DNA of 64,000 nucleotides from Chionoecetes opilio (GCA_016584305.1 JACEEZ010020601.1:195053-259052); one strand, 5' to 3'. Counted from the stretch's first letter, positions 21,347 through 33,029 are shown. Numbers and translations are program-made. The notes: a model not told the origin generated them from the letters alone.

Positions 21347-23285
21347 TTACAGATAAAACCCCGATGGGAAGGATGGGTTTTCAGGGTAGCGTGCCACATG
21401 CCCATATAGCCCAAGTTGGCGCTGACGGACTATGCAGGTAATAGGCCTCGATTTAGTCTCACGGTGCAATCGCTGATTTGACACGTAATCATCCCAGCGA
21501 TACCCCATGATTCTGCGAAGACACTTATTACCAAAGGCATTGATTCGTCTCTTCAAGTCACTATTTAGTGTCCATGTCTCACAACCTTAGAGTAAGACAG
21601 GGATCACAAGCGACTTGAAGATCCGGATCTTTGTCCTCCTGCACAGGTACCCACAATGCCAAATACTCCCGCTGAGCAAGTCCATAACACCGTGGGCTAT
21701 GCCAATCCGCCGTAGGACTTCTTGACGTGACCCACCGTCATTATGGACTGCGCTACCAAGGTATGCAAAACTTTCCAAGATCTCAATGTCCTCGCCACAC
21801 GCATGAACAGACTGTACTGCTTCCTCTAGTAAGTCTCCAAATACCTGGACCTTGGTCTTGAGCCAGGAGACCTCAAGTCCCAAAGGCTTTGCCTCCTCGT
21901 GCAGCGCCTCGAGAGCCATCACCAGGACCTCCAGCGACTCGGCAAAGATTACTGCATCTTCGGCAAAAACAAGATCAGTGATCTTGGTGTTGTCGAGGGA
22001 TGCTCCACAATCCCTTTGATCTACAACCTTGTCCAATACCCAGTCCATACAAGCGTTGAAAAGTGATGGGGCAAGGATGCACCCTTGCCTCACTCCTGTA
22101 TTCACAGGAAAGAAGCTGGATACACCTGCCCCACACTTCACAGCACTCTCAGTCCCAGAATACAGACCAGTTATCAAACCAATAGTCCTTGTAGGAATCC
22201 CTCGAAGTCGCAGAAGATCCCAAAGTGACTCACGATGCACTGAGTCAAACGCCTTCTTGAGATCAACATAGGCTGCAAGCATCCCCTATCGAAACTCACG
22301 TCGGCGTTCCACCAGGACACGAAGCGCTAAGATACGGTCCGTTGTTGACTTACCAGGCGTGAACCCAGACTGCTGAGGTCTCTGATGCTTCACCAGATGA
22401 CTGCGAATCCGTGTCAGCAATAGATGGGCAAGCACCTTGCCTGGTACGCTGAGCAGTGTAATACCGCGGTAATTGTTACAGTCCTGACGGTCCCCTTTCC
22501 CTTTCCAGATAGGGACGACCAGCCCCCTTTCCCAGTCAGGAGGAATGGTACCTGATTGCCACACGGCAGTCAGAACAGCATGCAACGCACGGATCATGGC
22601 CTCACCCCCAACTTTGAGGAGCTCCGCACTGATATTACAAACACCAGCTGCCTTTCCACCCCTCAACTTTGCTACAGCCTCTCTGACTTCGTCAAGAGAG
22701 GGTGCGGTTTCGACAATGGGAGGATCAGCATCCACTGCCTGTAACCCAGTGGTGTGAAGCTGCTCAGTGGGAGGGTCCACCATGAACAACTGCCCAAAGT
22801 ACTCAGCCCAATGAGCCATCTGCCCATCCATGTCCGACACGAGGCGCCCATCTGCTGTTCGAATAGCACTCGCCCGAGAAGCAGACTTGGAACGGAGCTT
22901 CTTCGGCTCGATAGGCGGGTCGGAGGTCATTAGCGTTCAAATGACCCTCGACATCCTTAGCGAGACTCCTGACATACCTCTCCTTGTCTCTCCCCAGGAG
23001 GGTTCTAGTCCGGCGTGACAGAGCCCTGTGCTGGTCCCGGTTCCCAGCCAGCCTGGCAGCGCGACTCTCCTCGATTTTCTCCAGCGTCTCCGTCGAGACA
23101 AAAGCACGCCTTGACCTCGGGCGCTCCCCAATACACTCCTTGGCAGCCTGTAGAATTTCACGTTTGAAGGTATCCCACAGTTCTACAGGGTCCCCGAGAG
23201 CACCGAGCACATCAAACCGATTTGAGACTGCCACCGCATACTCATGAGCACATGTCAAGTCCTTCAGTTTCTCAAGATGAAACAC
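21347..23285 (-). pseudogene. RTE LINE reverse transcriptase region, stops and altered active site
   Basis: Linker sequence at 22803-23285, then the reverse-transcriptase core at 22286-22930 (block NNYRGITLLSVPGK, then QQSGFTPGKST). A stop near 22284 separates the next frame (21587-22282), with VDLKKAFD (metal-binding Asp), GVRQGCILAPSLFN and VFAEDAVIF. The last should read FADD, so the second catalytic Asp is Glu (about 21956-21967). Another stop at about 21587 precedes the C-terminal GCETWTL block. The element cannot move on its own. Confidence 0.88.
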
Positions 23286-23443
23286 AGTATGGTTACCTCT
23301 CGAGATTCTTCTGGACTTGACATGAAGCTTAAGTGTAGCAACAAGTCTGTGATCTGTTCCAAAGAACTCAGCCCTCCGGTAAACCCTGCAGTTCTGGAGG
23401 ATCCTCCAACGAGTACTAACGAGGATGTGGTCGATCTCCTTAG

Positions 23444-24272
23444 CTACCCTCCGGTATTACTATACCATGTCCAGCGGTTCAGCTTTGGCCTCTGATACCA
23501 AGAACCTGCAATTCTCAACCTTCTGGATCTTGCAAAGTTCAGAAGCAGAGAACTGTTGATGTTTCTGGTACCGGAGCCATGGGGACCAACACATAACTCG
23601 TACCCATCTCTCACAGTGCCAGTAGTAGCATTGAAGTCGCCCAAAACAATGAGTGTGTCCCGAGGAGGACACTGGTCTAAAACAGAGTCGAGTTTGGCAT
23701 AGAACATCTCCTTCTCTTCAGTTTTACTCATCTCGGTAGGAGCGTACACTGCAACAAGACATGAAACCCAGAGTGTGTTTCATCCTCACCCGCATTATAC
23801 GCTCATCAACCGGAGTAACCTCAACAACTGACGGCTGCAGTTTGCTGGAGATGCCTATAGCTACTCCCCGTACACGGTGACCATTGCTCATTCCGGACCA
23901 GTAGTAGGTGTAACCCCCACTGCTAGTCTCGCCACTGCCAGGCCTCCTCGTCTCAGAGAGTCCCACTTTATCTACCCTCAGCCTACTGAGCTCGTCCGAT
24001 AGGAGAGGTAGTCGATGATCGTCTGAGAGGCTCAGAACGTTCCACGAGCCCACACGAAGAACCCTCCGCAGGTTGATCCCAGGAGTGATTCGACGGGCAG
24101 ACGCCGCTTCTGCACCGCCCCGGCCACCCCCATAAGAAAAAGTTGGGCTAGGGGGCCCTAGCATTTGATTTAGAGTGCGGGATTCCCGAGGGCTGTGCCC
24201 CGCACTCGTCATAGGCAGACCCCTCCCCTGCGTCGGCATTGGAGGGGTCTGCATGGTCGGGCCCCCCGGCAA
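23444..24272 (-). pseudogene. RTE LINE endonuclease domain, frameshifted
   Basis: The first part (to 23724) shows VGSWNVLSLSDD and KVGLSETRRPG, the N-terminal Asn and the metal-binding Glu blocks of apurinic-type LINE endonucleases. A frameshift near 23740 moves the frame, which continues with MYAPTE and VLGDFNATTG, the GDFN block. The C-terminal DHRLL-type block lies further down near 23350-23380 in another frame. This enzyme nicks target DNA to prime reverse transcription. The proline/glycine-rich N-terminus upstream is not conserved with any family I recognise. Confidence 0.85.
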
Positions 24273-24691
24273 AACCTTGTCGGGGGCGTGATCACCGCGC
24301 CCCCGGCCTCTACCTCTTAGAATATTAGTGGCTAGATTTGGTTTTTATAGGGAGGGGTTGCAAACCCCCCCCCCAACCAATCTATGTCAGGGATTGGCCT
24401 TACTGCTCACCGTGGCCAGGGACGCAGAACCCCCTGTAGGGATTAACCCCACGCTGCCCACTACTTCACCCCTAGCTGGGGCTGGATGGCCAGGGAGGGA
24501 CTCAATAGTGAGTTCATCTGCCCTTAAAGATTGTCTTATTTTTAGTCTATCTGGGTGTCCAGCACACCCTCCCCACTGCTAGAACCAGTGGGGGAGCCGG
24601 TTTAGTCGCCGACGATCCAGACCATGCGGCTGGTTGTACTGGGTTACAGGTTACCAGTAGCGGGGACAACCCTGACCAGACCCTAAATAAT

Positions 24692-25285
24692 GATACACAG
24701 AAATATGGGTTCTAATTATGGGCTGCAGTCAGTTCGTACACAAGTTGTTTCGTACATCAAAAAGTTGTTACGTAGTCTATATGAAACCATAGTCGTTTCG
24801 TACACTCAGCTCAGAGTTGAACTTGACTACTAGTTACAAAACGACACCGGATATGTACGAAAACACTCAAAATTAGTGTACGAAACAACTAACAAAACCT
24901 GGGTAAGAAACAACTTGTGTACGAAACTCCGTCACCCTAATCATACAGTTGTCTTTCCTCCTCGCCCACTATTAACAACCCAATTTAAACCCTTCATTTG
25001 ACCTGTTTTAACCTGTTCCCAGCCTCTCATTCACCCCACAACCACACACACACCCTTACTCACCCTTTATTCACCCTGGGACGTCGCCGGGGTGAGTCAT
25101 TCGAGGTTAAAACTGAAGATAACTGATGCGAGAGGACCACATGTTTTCCAAGCCTCGATGTCAACAAACCAGCGCAGGGTTGCCAGATACTCCATTAAAT
25201 TACCTCAATATATCAAATACACTCAAATATTACCACACATTATATGATTTATTGATTGATTCATGTTATATTACTACTACTACTA
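24692..25285 (+). repeat. Element C, copy C1 right part
   Basis: Continues from 21144 after the LINE. It contains the inverted motifs TTCGTACACAAGTTGTTTCG and its complement, and ends at GATTGATTCATGTTATAT before triplet repeats. Confidence 0.8.
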
Positions 25286-25900
25286 CTCCTCCACCTACTA
25301 GTATACTGCTACTACTAGTATGAGTGAGAGAAAAACAAAACAGACAGACATACACCGACAGAGATACACACAGAGAGAGAGAGAGAGAGTAGGACTGTAT
25401 GGTTTCACTTACTTGTATGGTAGGAGTTATATTCTTCATGGAGACATTAACAGCTATTCTTATTGGTGTCTTGCTGCAATGAACCTTCAACAACTTCGCC
25501 ATTAACGCCACCATCACCATCATCACCACCCACCACCACCATCATCAACACCATCACCACCACCACCACCATCATCATCACCACCACCACCAGCATCACC
25601 ACCAGCATCACCATCACCACCACCACCATCACCATCCCCACCACCGTCACCACCACCATCATCACCACCACCACCACCATCACCATCACCACCACCACCA
25701 TCATCACCATCACCACCACCACCATCATCACCACCACCACCATCATCACCACCACCATCACCACCACCACCATCATCATCACCACCACCATCACCACCAC
25801 CACCATCATCACCATCACCACCACCACCATCACCACCACCACCACCACCACCATCACCATCACCACCACCATCATCACCACCACCATCACCACCATCACA
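25286..25900. repeat. Microsatellites and conserved 3' block of the ZNF unit
   Basis: ACT repeats, (GA)n at 25371-25390, then a conserved block (25400-25505; GGAGACATTAACAGC, AACCTTCAACAACTTCGCC) found beside ZNF-1, ZNF-3, ZNF-4 and ZNF-5. About 390 bp of CAC/CAT triplets follow (25506-25897). The long Thr/Ile- or Val/Met-rich frames here are repeat artefacts. Confidence 0.85.
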
Positions 25901-25981
25901 CTTCATAAACTGATAAACAAACTGCCAACCCAGAGATCAAATAAAGATATACACAAACACAGAGTTGTACAAATAAACACA

Positions 25982-25987
25982 TTTATT
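25982..25987 (-). promoter_or_regulatory. Poly(A) signal of ZNF-3
   Basis: TTTATT on the plus strand (AATAAA on the gene strand), about 165 bp past the stop, in the block shared with ZNF-1, ZNF-4 and ZNF-5. Confidence 0.6.
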
Positions 25988-26152
25988 GAAAGTCACACCT
26001 GCACTGGCCACCCAACAACTGCTGGGGCCATTACTCCCTCACAGAACACAAGGGCACGGCTGCCACCACCACCCATTGCCACACAGGACACACTACCACA
26101 CCCACTGCCACAGCCACGGGTACAACCACACTCGTTCACACAACACACCACC

Positions 26153-27436
26153 TCAAAAGTGGATCTTCACGTGCCTGGCAATGTCACTCTTTGTCTTGAA
26201 ACACTTGCCACAAACATCACACTTGAACTCCCTCAAGCCAGTGTGTATCAGGGTGTGTTGGGTGAGGCTAGACTTCTTAGTAAATTTTTTCCCACACTCC
26301 AGACATTCATGATTCTTGTCACCACTGTGTGTACTCAGGTTGAACAAGTGCTTCATGTGAATCTTCACGTGGCTGGCAATATCCCTCTTTGTCTTGAAAC
26401 ACTTGCCACAAACATCACATTTGAACTCCCTCAAATCAGTGTGTGTCAGGGCGTGTGTGGTGAGTTTTGAATAGGTAGTAAATCTTTGCCCACACTCCAG
26501 ACATTGATATTTCTTTACACCACTGTGTGTCAGGGAGTGTTCGGCGAGATTAAACTTACGAGTAAATCTTTGCCCACACTCAAGACATTCATGATTTTTA
26601 ACACCACTGTGTGTCAGGGAGTGTTGGGTGAGGCTAGACTTCTGAGTAAATCTTTGCCCACACTCCAGACATTGATATTTCTTAACACCACTGTGTGTCA
26701 GGGAGTGTTCGGTGAGGTTAGACTTCTGAGTAAATCTTTTCCCACACTCCAGACATTCATGATTTTTAACACCACTGTGTGTCAGGGTGTGTGTGGTGAG
26801 GCCAGACTTCTTAGTAAATCTTTTCCCACACTCCAGACATTCATGATTTTTAACACCACTGTGTGTCTGGGAGTGTTGGGTGAGGCTAGACTTGTGAGTA
26901 AATCTTTTCCCACACTCCAGACATTCATGATTTTTAACACCACTGTGTGTCAGGGTGTGTATGGTATGGCCAAGCTTACTAGTCAATCTTTTCCCACACT
27001 CTAGACATTCATAATTTTTTCTAGCACCACTGTGTGTCAGGGTGTGTTGGGTGAGGTTAGACTTTAGAGTAAATTTTTTCCCACACTCCAGACATTCATG
27101 ATCCTTGACGCCACTGTGTGTCAGGGTGTGTTGGGTGAGGTGAGACTTATCATTAAATTTTTTCCCACACTTTACACATTCATAATCCTTGACGCCACTG
27201 TGTGTCAGGGAATGTCTCTCAAGCTTACTCTTGCATCTGAATGATTTACTACATTGTGAGCAACAAAACTGCCTCTCTCCTTCTTGGCCTGAGCTGCCTG
27301 CCTCCAGGTGATTCTTGCCATCCCTCCTGTGCCTCCCCACAGCTGAGGCAGACTTCTGCTGATGCTCCCGGCCACTGGTGGTGCTGCTGCTTCCTTCCAC
27401 AGCCTCCAGCGCAGCAATACTCGCGGCAGCACACAT
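26153..27436 (-). CDS. ZNF-3: 13-finger C2H2 zinc-finger protein
   Basis: 427 residues in one open frame. The Met complementary to 27436 is chosen because its context GCCACCATG matches Kozak and is conserved in all copies; an in-frame Met lies 22 codons upstream. Residues 1 to about 60 are Ala/Ser/Gln-rich and probably disordered. Thirteen C-x2-C-x12-H-x3-H fingers then run to the last residues (KIHF). Most have CLECG(K/Q)RF cores and THSGVKN linkers in place of TGEKP. Two FKCDVCGKCFKTK fingers (11 and 13) differ in type, and the 11-12 linker is longer (MKHLFNLSTHSGDKN). No BTB, ZAD or KRAB-like domain is visible. Differences between fingers concentrate at helix positions -1, 3 and 6, the base-contacting residues. 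Nuclear DNA binding is expected from the family; targets are unknown. Confidence 0.92.
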   Translation of the reverse strand: MCAAASIAALEAVEGSSSTTSGREHQQKSASAVGRHRRDGKNHLEAGSSGQEGERQFCCSQCSKSFRCKSKLERHSLTHSGVKDYECVKCGKKFNDKSHLTQHTLTHSGVKDHECLECGKKFTLKSNLTQHTLTHSGARKNYECLECGKRLTSKLGHTIHTLTHSGVKNHECLECGKRFTHKSSLTQHSQTHSGVKNHECLECGKRFTKKSGLTTHTLTHSGVKNHECLECGKRFTQKSNLTEHSLTHSGVKKYQCLECGQRFTQKSSLTQHSLTHSGVKNHECLECGQRFTRKFNLAEHSLTHSGVKKYQCLECGQRFTTYSKLTTHALTHTDLREFKCDVCGKCFKTKRDIASHVKIHMKHLFNLSTHSGDKNHECLECGKKFTKKSSLTQHTLIHTGLREFKCDVCGKCFKTKSDIARHVKIHF

Positions 27437-27505
27437 GGTGGCCGGTCCTGCAGGAAGCTTTAGGGATGCCGGCGCGAGATGCCTTAGTGTGCAGCAGAAC
27501 ACCCA

Positions 27506-27962
27506 GCTGGGACTGTGACCTCACCACCTGCAACAGTGGTCACAGTCAGAATACAGAGAGCCAGCTGAGGACTGTGACCTCAGCACCTGCAACAGTGGTC
27601 ACAGTCAGAACACAGAGAGCCAGCTGGGACTGTGACCTCAGCACCTGCAACAGTGGTCACAGTCAGGACACAGAGCGCCAGCTGGAACTGTGACCTCAGC
27701 ACCTGCAACAGTGGTCACAGTCAGGACACAGAGAGCCAGCTAGGACTGTGACTTCAGCACCTGCAACAGTGGTCACAGTCAGGACACAGAGAGCCAGCTA
27801 GGACTGTGACCTCAGCACCTCCAACAGTGGTAACAGTCAGGACACAGAGAGCCAGCTGGGACTGTGACCTCAGCACCTGCAACAGTGGTGACAGTCAGGA
27901 CACAGAGAGCCATCTGGGACTGTGACCGCAGCACCTGCAACAGTGGTCACAGTCAGGACACA
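27506..27962 (-). repeat. 58-bp minisatellite 5' of ZNF-3
   Basis: About eight units, the longest array of the family, each with the acceptor-like TTGCAG|G and ACTGTGACC/GGTCACAGT inverted repeat on the gene strand. Confidence 0.88.
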
Positions 27963-28067
27963 AATGTAATAAATAACATATTAAAAAAAAAAAAAAAAAT
28001 CTGATGTCATGTTGTCGCCTATTGATGTATTGTTTTATATATTTTGTTATCCTATACTTGGTAAATG

Positions 28068-28544
28068 TTTACACCAGGACCGAATTTGCCTACACAATTG
28101 GGAGTGTGGTTTCTGTTCACCTTATTGAATTCTAAGAAACATTCTCTCTATGAGATTCCGTCACAAATCACTACTTTCCGAGATATAAGACGTTTTTAAT
28201 AGGAAGGAGTGTATAGGAGATATGAAAATTACACTAACCTAACCCCACTTTTTGACTCACTAACCTAACCCCCACGCTTTAACCTCCTAACTAAAGCCAA
28301 ATCCTCATTAAAAAGTGTCCGCGGCAAGGGCAGAACAGAGGCGATGCAGGTCACAAGAGGAAGAAGAGTGTGGCGGAGGTAAACACTTGTCTCTCGCCTC
28401 CCTATAAACAACATGTCATTATCTCCATAAGTAATGATTTTAGACTTCCGTCTAAAATCTCATAGAGGAATGTTTCCTTAAATCCAATAAGGTAAACAGA
28501 AACCACACTCCCAATTGTGTAGGCAATTTCGGTCCTAGTGTAAA
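28068..28544. mobile_element. Inverted-repeat element A, complete copy A2
   Basis: 477 bp. Ends TTTACACCAGGACCGAA and TTCGGTCCTAGTGTAAA, arms of about 130 bp with ATTGGGAGTGTGGTTTCTG. The centre has a few CCTAAC units and a CGCCTCTGTTC/CTTGTGACC-type segment. It abuts element C. Confidence 0.8.
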
Positions 28545-28880
28545 ATAATACCCTAAACTTTATTTACTTAGATCGCCGCGGCAAGAGGTACGGCAGGCGT
28601 GTTCCTAGGATGTCTGCGTCTAAAGATACGGCAATGCCAACTAGCCGTATTTCTTGTTGGCTATAGATACGGCGCCTCATTCATAGCGTGATAAGACGAT
28701 CAGGCAGCTCTAATAGGGTGGTTAGGCGTACACGTGGTAGTTAGCGTCATACAAGCACACACACACACCCTAAATAATGATATACAGAAATACGGGTTCT
28801 AATCATGGGCTGCAGTCAGTTCGTACACAAGTTGTTTCGTACAGCAAAAAGTTGTTACGTAGTCTATATGAAACCATAGT

Positions 28881-29577
28881 CTTTACGGTAAGTTTTTACG
28901 ATAGGACCAAACTCCCTACACAACTGGGAGCATGGTTTTTGTTTACCTTATGGTATTCTAAGAGACATTTTCTCCTTGAGCTTTCCGTCGCAAATCAATA
29001 GTTTCGGAGATATAGAACATTTTAGGTGGGAGGAGGAATACGTCTCCTTGTTTAGAAAATGCCTCCCTCTTCCTCTTCTTGTGACCTGCATCGGTTTTGT
29101 TCCCTTTACCTTACCTTACCTTACCTAACCTGAACCTTACCTTACCTAACCTAATCTGAACCTAACCTAACTTGAACCTTACCGAACCTTACCTAACCTA
29201 ACCTAACCTGAACCTTACCTAACCTAACCTAACCTGAACCTTGCCTAACCTAACCTAACCTGAACCTCCTAACTGGGTCCAATAATAAAAAAGTTTAATA
29301 AAATACCAAACCCCGAGATTAATCTCCTAGCCACGGGTGCGCACGGAAAACTTACTCCGAAACAAAAGCGATGCCGGTCATAAGAAGAGGAAGAAGGAGG
29401 CATTTTGTAAACAAATGGAGACTTATTCCTCCTCCCACCTTAAGTGTTCTATATCTCCGAAACTATTGATTTGCGACGGAAAGCTCATAGAGAAAATGTC
29501 TCTTAGAATACAATAAGGTAAATAAAAACCATGCTCCCAATTGTGTAGGGAAGTTTGGTCCTATGGTAAAATAATAC
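28881..29577. mobile_element. Inverted-repeat element A-like subfamily with CCTAA array
   Basis: Ends with ATAGGACCAAACT and AGTTTGGTCCTAT facing each other, and arms that share CTACACAA.TGGGAGCATGG. It resembles element A throughout but is clearly diverged. The centre (29108-29275) is CCTAA/CTTACC-type repeat. Confidence 0.75.
29108..29275 (-). repeat. Interstitial CCTAA array
   Basis: CCTAA units with TGAACCTTAC interruptions, inside the A-like element. Confidence 0.85.
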
Positions 29578-29654
29578 CGTCGTTTCGTACACTCTGCTCA
29601 GAGTTGAACTTGACTACTAGTTACGAAACGATACCATCGTGATGTGTACGAAAA

Positions 29655-30368
29655 AAACGGTAAAATTCTAGTGTTTGCCCATACTCTCCCCCTTCCCCCA
29701 AACAAGCTTGGGGACCTGGGGGAATGCGGGGTTTTTGGGTGGGGAGCAAATAATGCGTCGGAAACACGTAATTTTGGAGTTTATTTATACCCTAGATCTA
29801 GGGTAATTTCCCTAGTTCTAGGGTAATTTCTCAGATCTAGGGTAATTTGCTTAACCAAAATTAACCTACACTAACGGGGGGATTAACCCACCGATAAGCT
29901 AGCCTAACCAAATCTAACCTAAGCTAACGTAACCAAATCTAACCTAACCTAACCTAACCTAACCAAATCTAACCTAACCTAACCTAACCAAATCTAACCA
30001 AATCTAACCTAACCTAACCTAACCTAACCAAATCTAACCTTACCTAACCAAATATAACCAACCCTAACCTAGCCAAATATATCCTAACCTAAACAAATCT
30101 AACCTAACCTCCTAGTGGGAGATTGGGGAGGGTTCTCGACACTTCGGTCATCATTATGTGACGATCGTCAGGTTCACACGTCTCTGGACTCAGAAGAAAT
30201 CCAAAGAATTTTCCCTAGATCTAGGGAATTTTTACAACACCCCTAACTCAAAAACTATGTGGTTGCGACGCATATTATGTACCCCAGCCGAATATCCCGC
30301 ATTCCCCCAGGTCCCCATGCTAGTTTGGGGTCAAAGGGGGAGTATGGGCACACTAGAATTATACGGAA
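29655..30368. mobile_element. Inverted-repeat element E with CCTAA/CCAAAT array
   Basis: Ends share AATTCTAGTG and GCCCATACTC, with arms of about 85 bp that include CCTGGGGGAATGCGGG. Inside are repeats of the CTAGATCTAGGGTAATTT type (29800-29850) and a CCTAACC/AAATCTAACC array (29930-30115). It interrupts element C. Confidence 0.7.
29930..30115 (-). repeat. Interstitial CCTAA array with CCAAAT variants
   Basis: Runs of CCTAACCTAACC broken by AAATCTAACC units, inside element E. Confidence 0.85.
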
Positions 30369-30921
30369 AAAACTCAAAATCAGTGTACGAAACAACTAAC
30401 AAAACCTGGGTACGAAACAACTTGTGTACGAAACTCCCTGTCGCCCTAATCATACACAGTTGTCTTTCCTCCTCGCCCACTAATAACAACCCAATTTAAA
30501 CCCTTCATTTGACTTGTTTTAACCTGTTCCCAGCCTCTCATTCATCCCACAACCACACACACACCCTTACTCACCCTTTATTCACCCTGGGACGTCGCCG
30601 GGGTGAGTAATTCGAGGTTAAAACTGAAGATAACTGATGCGAGAGAGGACCAAGTGTTTTCCAAGCCTCGATGTCAACAAACCATCGCAGGGTTGCCAGA
30701 TACTCCATTAAATTACTTCAATATATCAATTACACTCAAATATTACCACACTCTATATGATTTATTGATTGATTCGTGTTATATTAATGGCATTTTATAT
30801 TTTGTATGTATAGGCAGTTCTTGATACCGCACAACCCTAGTACAGTTGTTGGTCGGGAGTCAGGCCTTTTTCAACGGCACTCCCTGACGTGTTTCTTCTT
30901 GCCGTCTGGGTCTTTAATTAG

Positions 30922-31793
30922 AGAGAACTGCAACTCCGAAATGCCAGTGGTCGCTGGTAGTTTTAACTCACAATTTGGTGAAAAGTTGGTCAACTTGAAA
31001 GAAAAATATGGGCTTATTCCACTGCACTTAAAACACACAAGTATAATATTAAGAACGATTTTCTTCTATATGTATATTGTATAGAAGCCTGATTCTGTAA
31101 AACATTGTATATAACCAAATAAACAAGTAGGTTATAGTTGAGGAGGCGAGGTAAATGCTACTCTATGATATTATATAGTCAATAACGAATGTTTAGAAGA
31201 TATCTATACCTAGGCAGTCATATTTTCCTGTTATTATTGTGTATCAATCAGATAGAAAGCCTGGAAGTGCAATGAGTCGACGCGTGAAGTCGTAATGTTT
31301 TGATTCAATCTCCCCGCCACAATCTCCCTGCCCACCACTCCCCGCCGCGGCGTGTCGCCTCCACAATTATAACCTACATTGTCGCAGCAACAAGCCGATT
31401 TCGGCATTCTTTATTCTTCGTTTTTCCAAGGCATTGCTTATTGTATTTTGACAAGCGTTTGCCAGACGCAGCAGTACTGTCTTTGAAAACAGTGTGAACA
31501 TCGCCCAAATTTTATATGCCACAATATACATGTAAAAAATATATTAAGCTTTGCTACTCGAGGCGAGTAATTTGCATTAAATTGCTATTATAGAACGTTC
31601 CATAATGCATTTCATCCATATAATTAGTAGAACAACAGAAGAACTATATTTTTTGGTATTCAGATGCGGTGCATCAATATTTATCGCGAAATTGATTTAT
31701 GAAAAATATTAGTCGCGGAGGGAAAACACAGTAGACCAACCTTTGAGTTAAAACTGCCAGCGACCACTGGCATTTCTCGAGTTTCAGTTCTCT
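30922..31793. mobile_element. 872-bp inverted-repeat element, first of tandem pair
   Basis: Ends AGAGAACTGCAACTC and its complement, arms of about 50 bp (GCCAGTGGTCGCTGG). Flanked by TTAATTAG (30914-30921) and CTAATTAG (31794-31801), an 8-bp pattern like hAT or P elements, though the palindromic site leaves the boundary ambiguous. No transposase. Confidence 0.7.
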
Positions 31794-31801
31794 CTAATTA
31801 G

Positions 31802-32674
31802 AGAGAACTGCAACTCCGAAATGCCAGTGGTCGCTGGTAGTTTTAACTCACAATTTGGTGAAAAGTTGGTCAACTTGAAAGAAAAATATGGGCTTATTCC
31901 ACTACACTTAAAACACACAAGTATAATATTAAGAACGATTTTCTTCTATATGTATATTGTATAGAAGCCTGATTCTGTAAAACATTGTATATAACCAAAT
32001 AACCAACTAGGTTATAGTTGAGGAGGCGAGGTAAATGCTACTCTATGATATTATATAGTCAATAACGAATGTTTAGAAGTTATCTATACCTAGGCAGTCA
32101 TATTTTCCTGTTATTATTGTGTATCAATCAGATAGAAAGCCTAGAAGTGCAATGAGTCGACGCGTGAAGTGGCAATGTTTTGATTCAATCTCCCCGCCAC
32201 AATCTCCCCGCCCACCACTCCCCGCCGCGGCACGTCGCCTCCACAATTATAACCTATATTGTCGCAGCAACAAGCCGATTTCGGCATTCTTTATTCTTCG
32301 TTTTTCCAAGGCATTGCTTATTGTGTTTTGACAAGCTTTTGCCAGACGCAGCAGTACTGTCTTAGAAAACAGTGTGAACATCGCCCAAATTGTACATGCC
32401 ACAATATACATGTAAAAAATCTATTAAGCTTGCTACTCGAGCGAGTAATTTGCATTAAATTGCTATTATAGAACGTTCCATCGTAATGCATGTCATCCAT
32501 ATAATTAGTAGAACAACAGAAGAACTATATTTTTTGGTATTCAGATGCGGTGCATCAATATTTATCGCGAAATTAATTTATGAAAAATATTAGTCGCGGA
32601 GCCAAAACACAGTAGACCAACCTTTTAGTTAAAACTGCCAGCGACCACTGGCATTTCTCGAGTTGCAGTTCTCT
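31802..32674. mobile_element. 873-bp inverted-repeat element, second of tandem pair
   Basis: Near-identical head-to-tail copy of the preceding element, sharing one CTAATTAG between them and followed by CTAATTAG at 32675-32682. The outer flanks on both sides are GTCTGGGTCTTTAAT, a satellite unit that recurs at 40430-40770. Confidence 0.75.
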
Positions 32675-32840
32675 CTAATTAGTGGTGTCTGGGTCTTTAA
32701 TAGACTCCCTTACTGAGCTCGATCTGTCATCTGGTGGCCGTCTGGGAACTACACGCGGAGCTAGAATACCAGGTCAAGGAGGTTAGGCTAGTCTTATTTG
32801 CCATTATTCCCTACCAAACCAGCTACAATTAAGTGTTGAC

Positions 32841-33029
32841 ATGGTCAACATAGGTTATCGCAAAGGAAATATAAGGTTTTACATTATTCATGGGGATATA
32901 ATGAGGATTGTTGGCAAAATATACGTATTCGACCATATGTCCTACAACACTCTATGCAATGATTTAGAGGAATGCATCAGGTCGGGTGTATGGGTAGATA
33001 TTGCCTTCATGTATGCAAAGAGAAGGTAA
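32841..33029 (+). other. Weak coding candidate, 62 codons with splice-donor-like end
   Basis: An open frame whose sequence is not repeat-like and which resembles no family I know. AAGAGAAG|GTAAGC at 33018-33031 would make a good 5' splice site, so it could be an exon. A second open frame lies at 33064-33249. No homologue inside the window. Chance is equally possible. Confidence 0.2.

Larger units (their letters stand above)
21145..24679 (-). mobile_element. RTE-type LINE, near full length, 12-bp target duplication
   Basis: 3535 bp inserted in element C on the minus strand, with ACCCTAAATAAT duplicated at 21133-21144 and 24680-24691. The 3' end carries the short AATGATTGATG tail typical of RTE. 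Order on the minus strand: 5' leader, apurinic-type endonuclease, reverse transcriptase, short C-terminal region. Broken by several frameshifts and stops. A 5'-truncated relative is at 9538-10108. Confidence 0.9.
28545..30790 (+). repeat. Element C, copy C2, carrying two insertions
   Basis: Element C segments at 28545-28880, 29578-29654 and 30369-30790, separated by A-like and E elements. Order and sequence follow C3 (49817-50645). Confidence 0.8.

Noticed and set aside
25447..25906. Open frames of poly-Val/Met, Thr/Ile and Gly/Asp
   Set aside because: Six-frame readings of a CAC/CAT microsatellite. No stop codons can arise, so length means nothing.
26486..27004. Plus-strand frames opposite the zinc-finger genes (repeats of TLQTFMI-type)
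   Set aside because: Antisense shadows of the finger repeats, present opposite every ZNF copy.
29100..30115. True telomere or chromosome-fusion point
   Set aside because: Arrays are short, degenerate and each enclosed by terminal inverted repeats of an element, with unrelated DNA on both sides.
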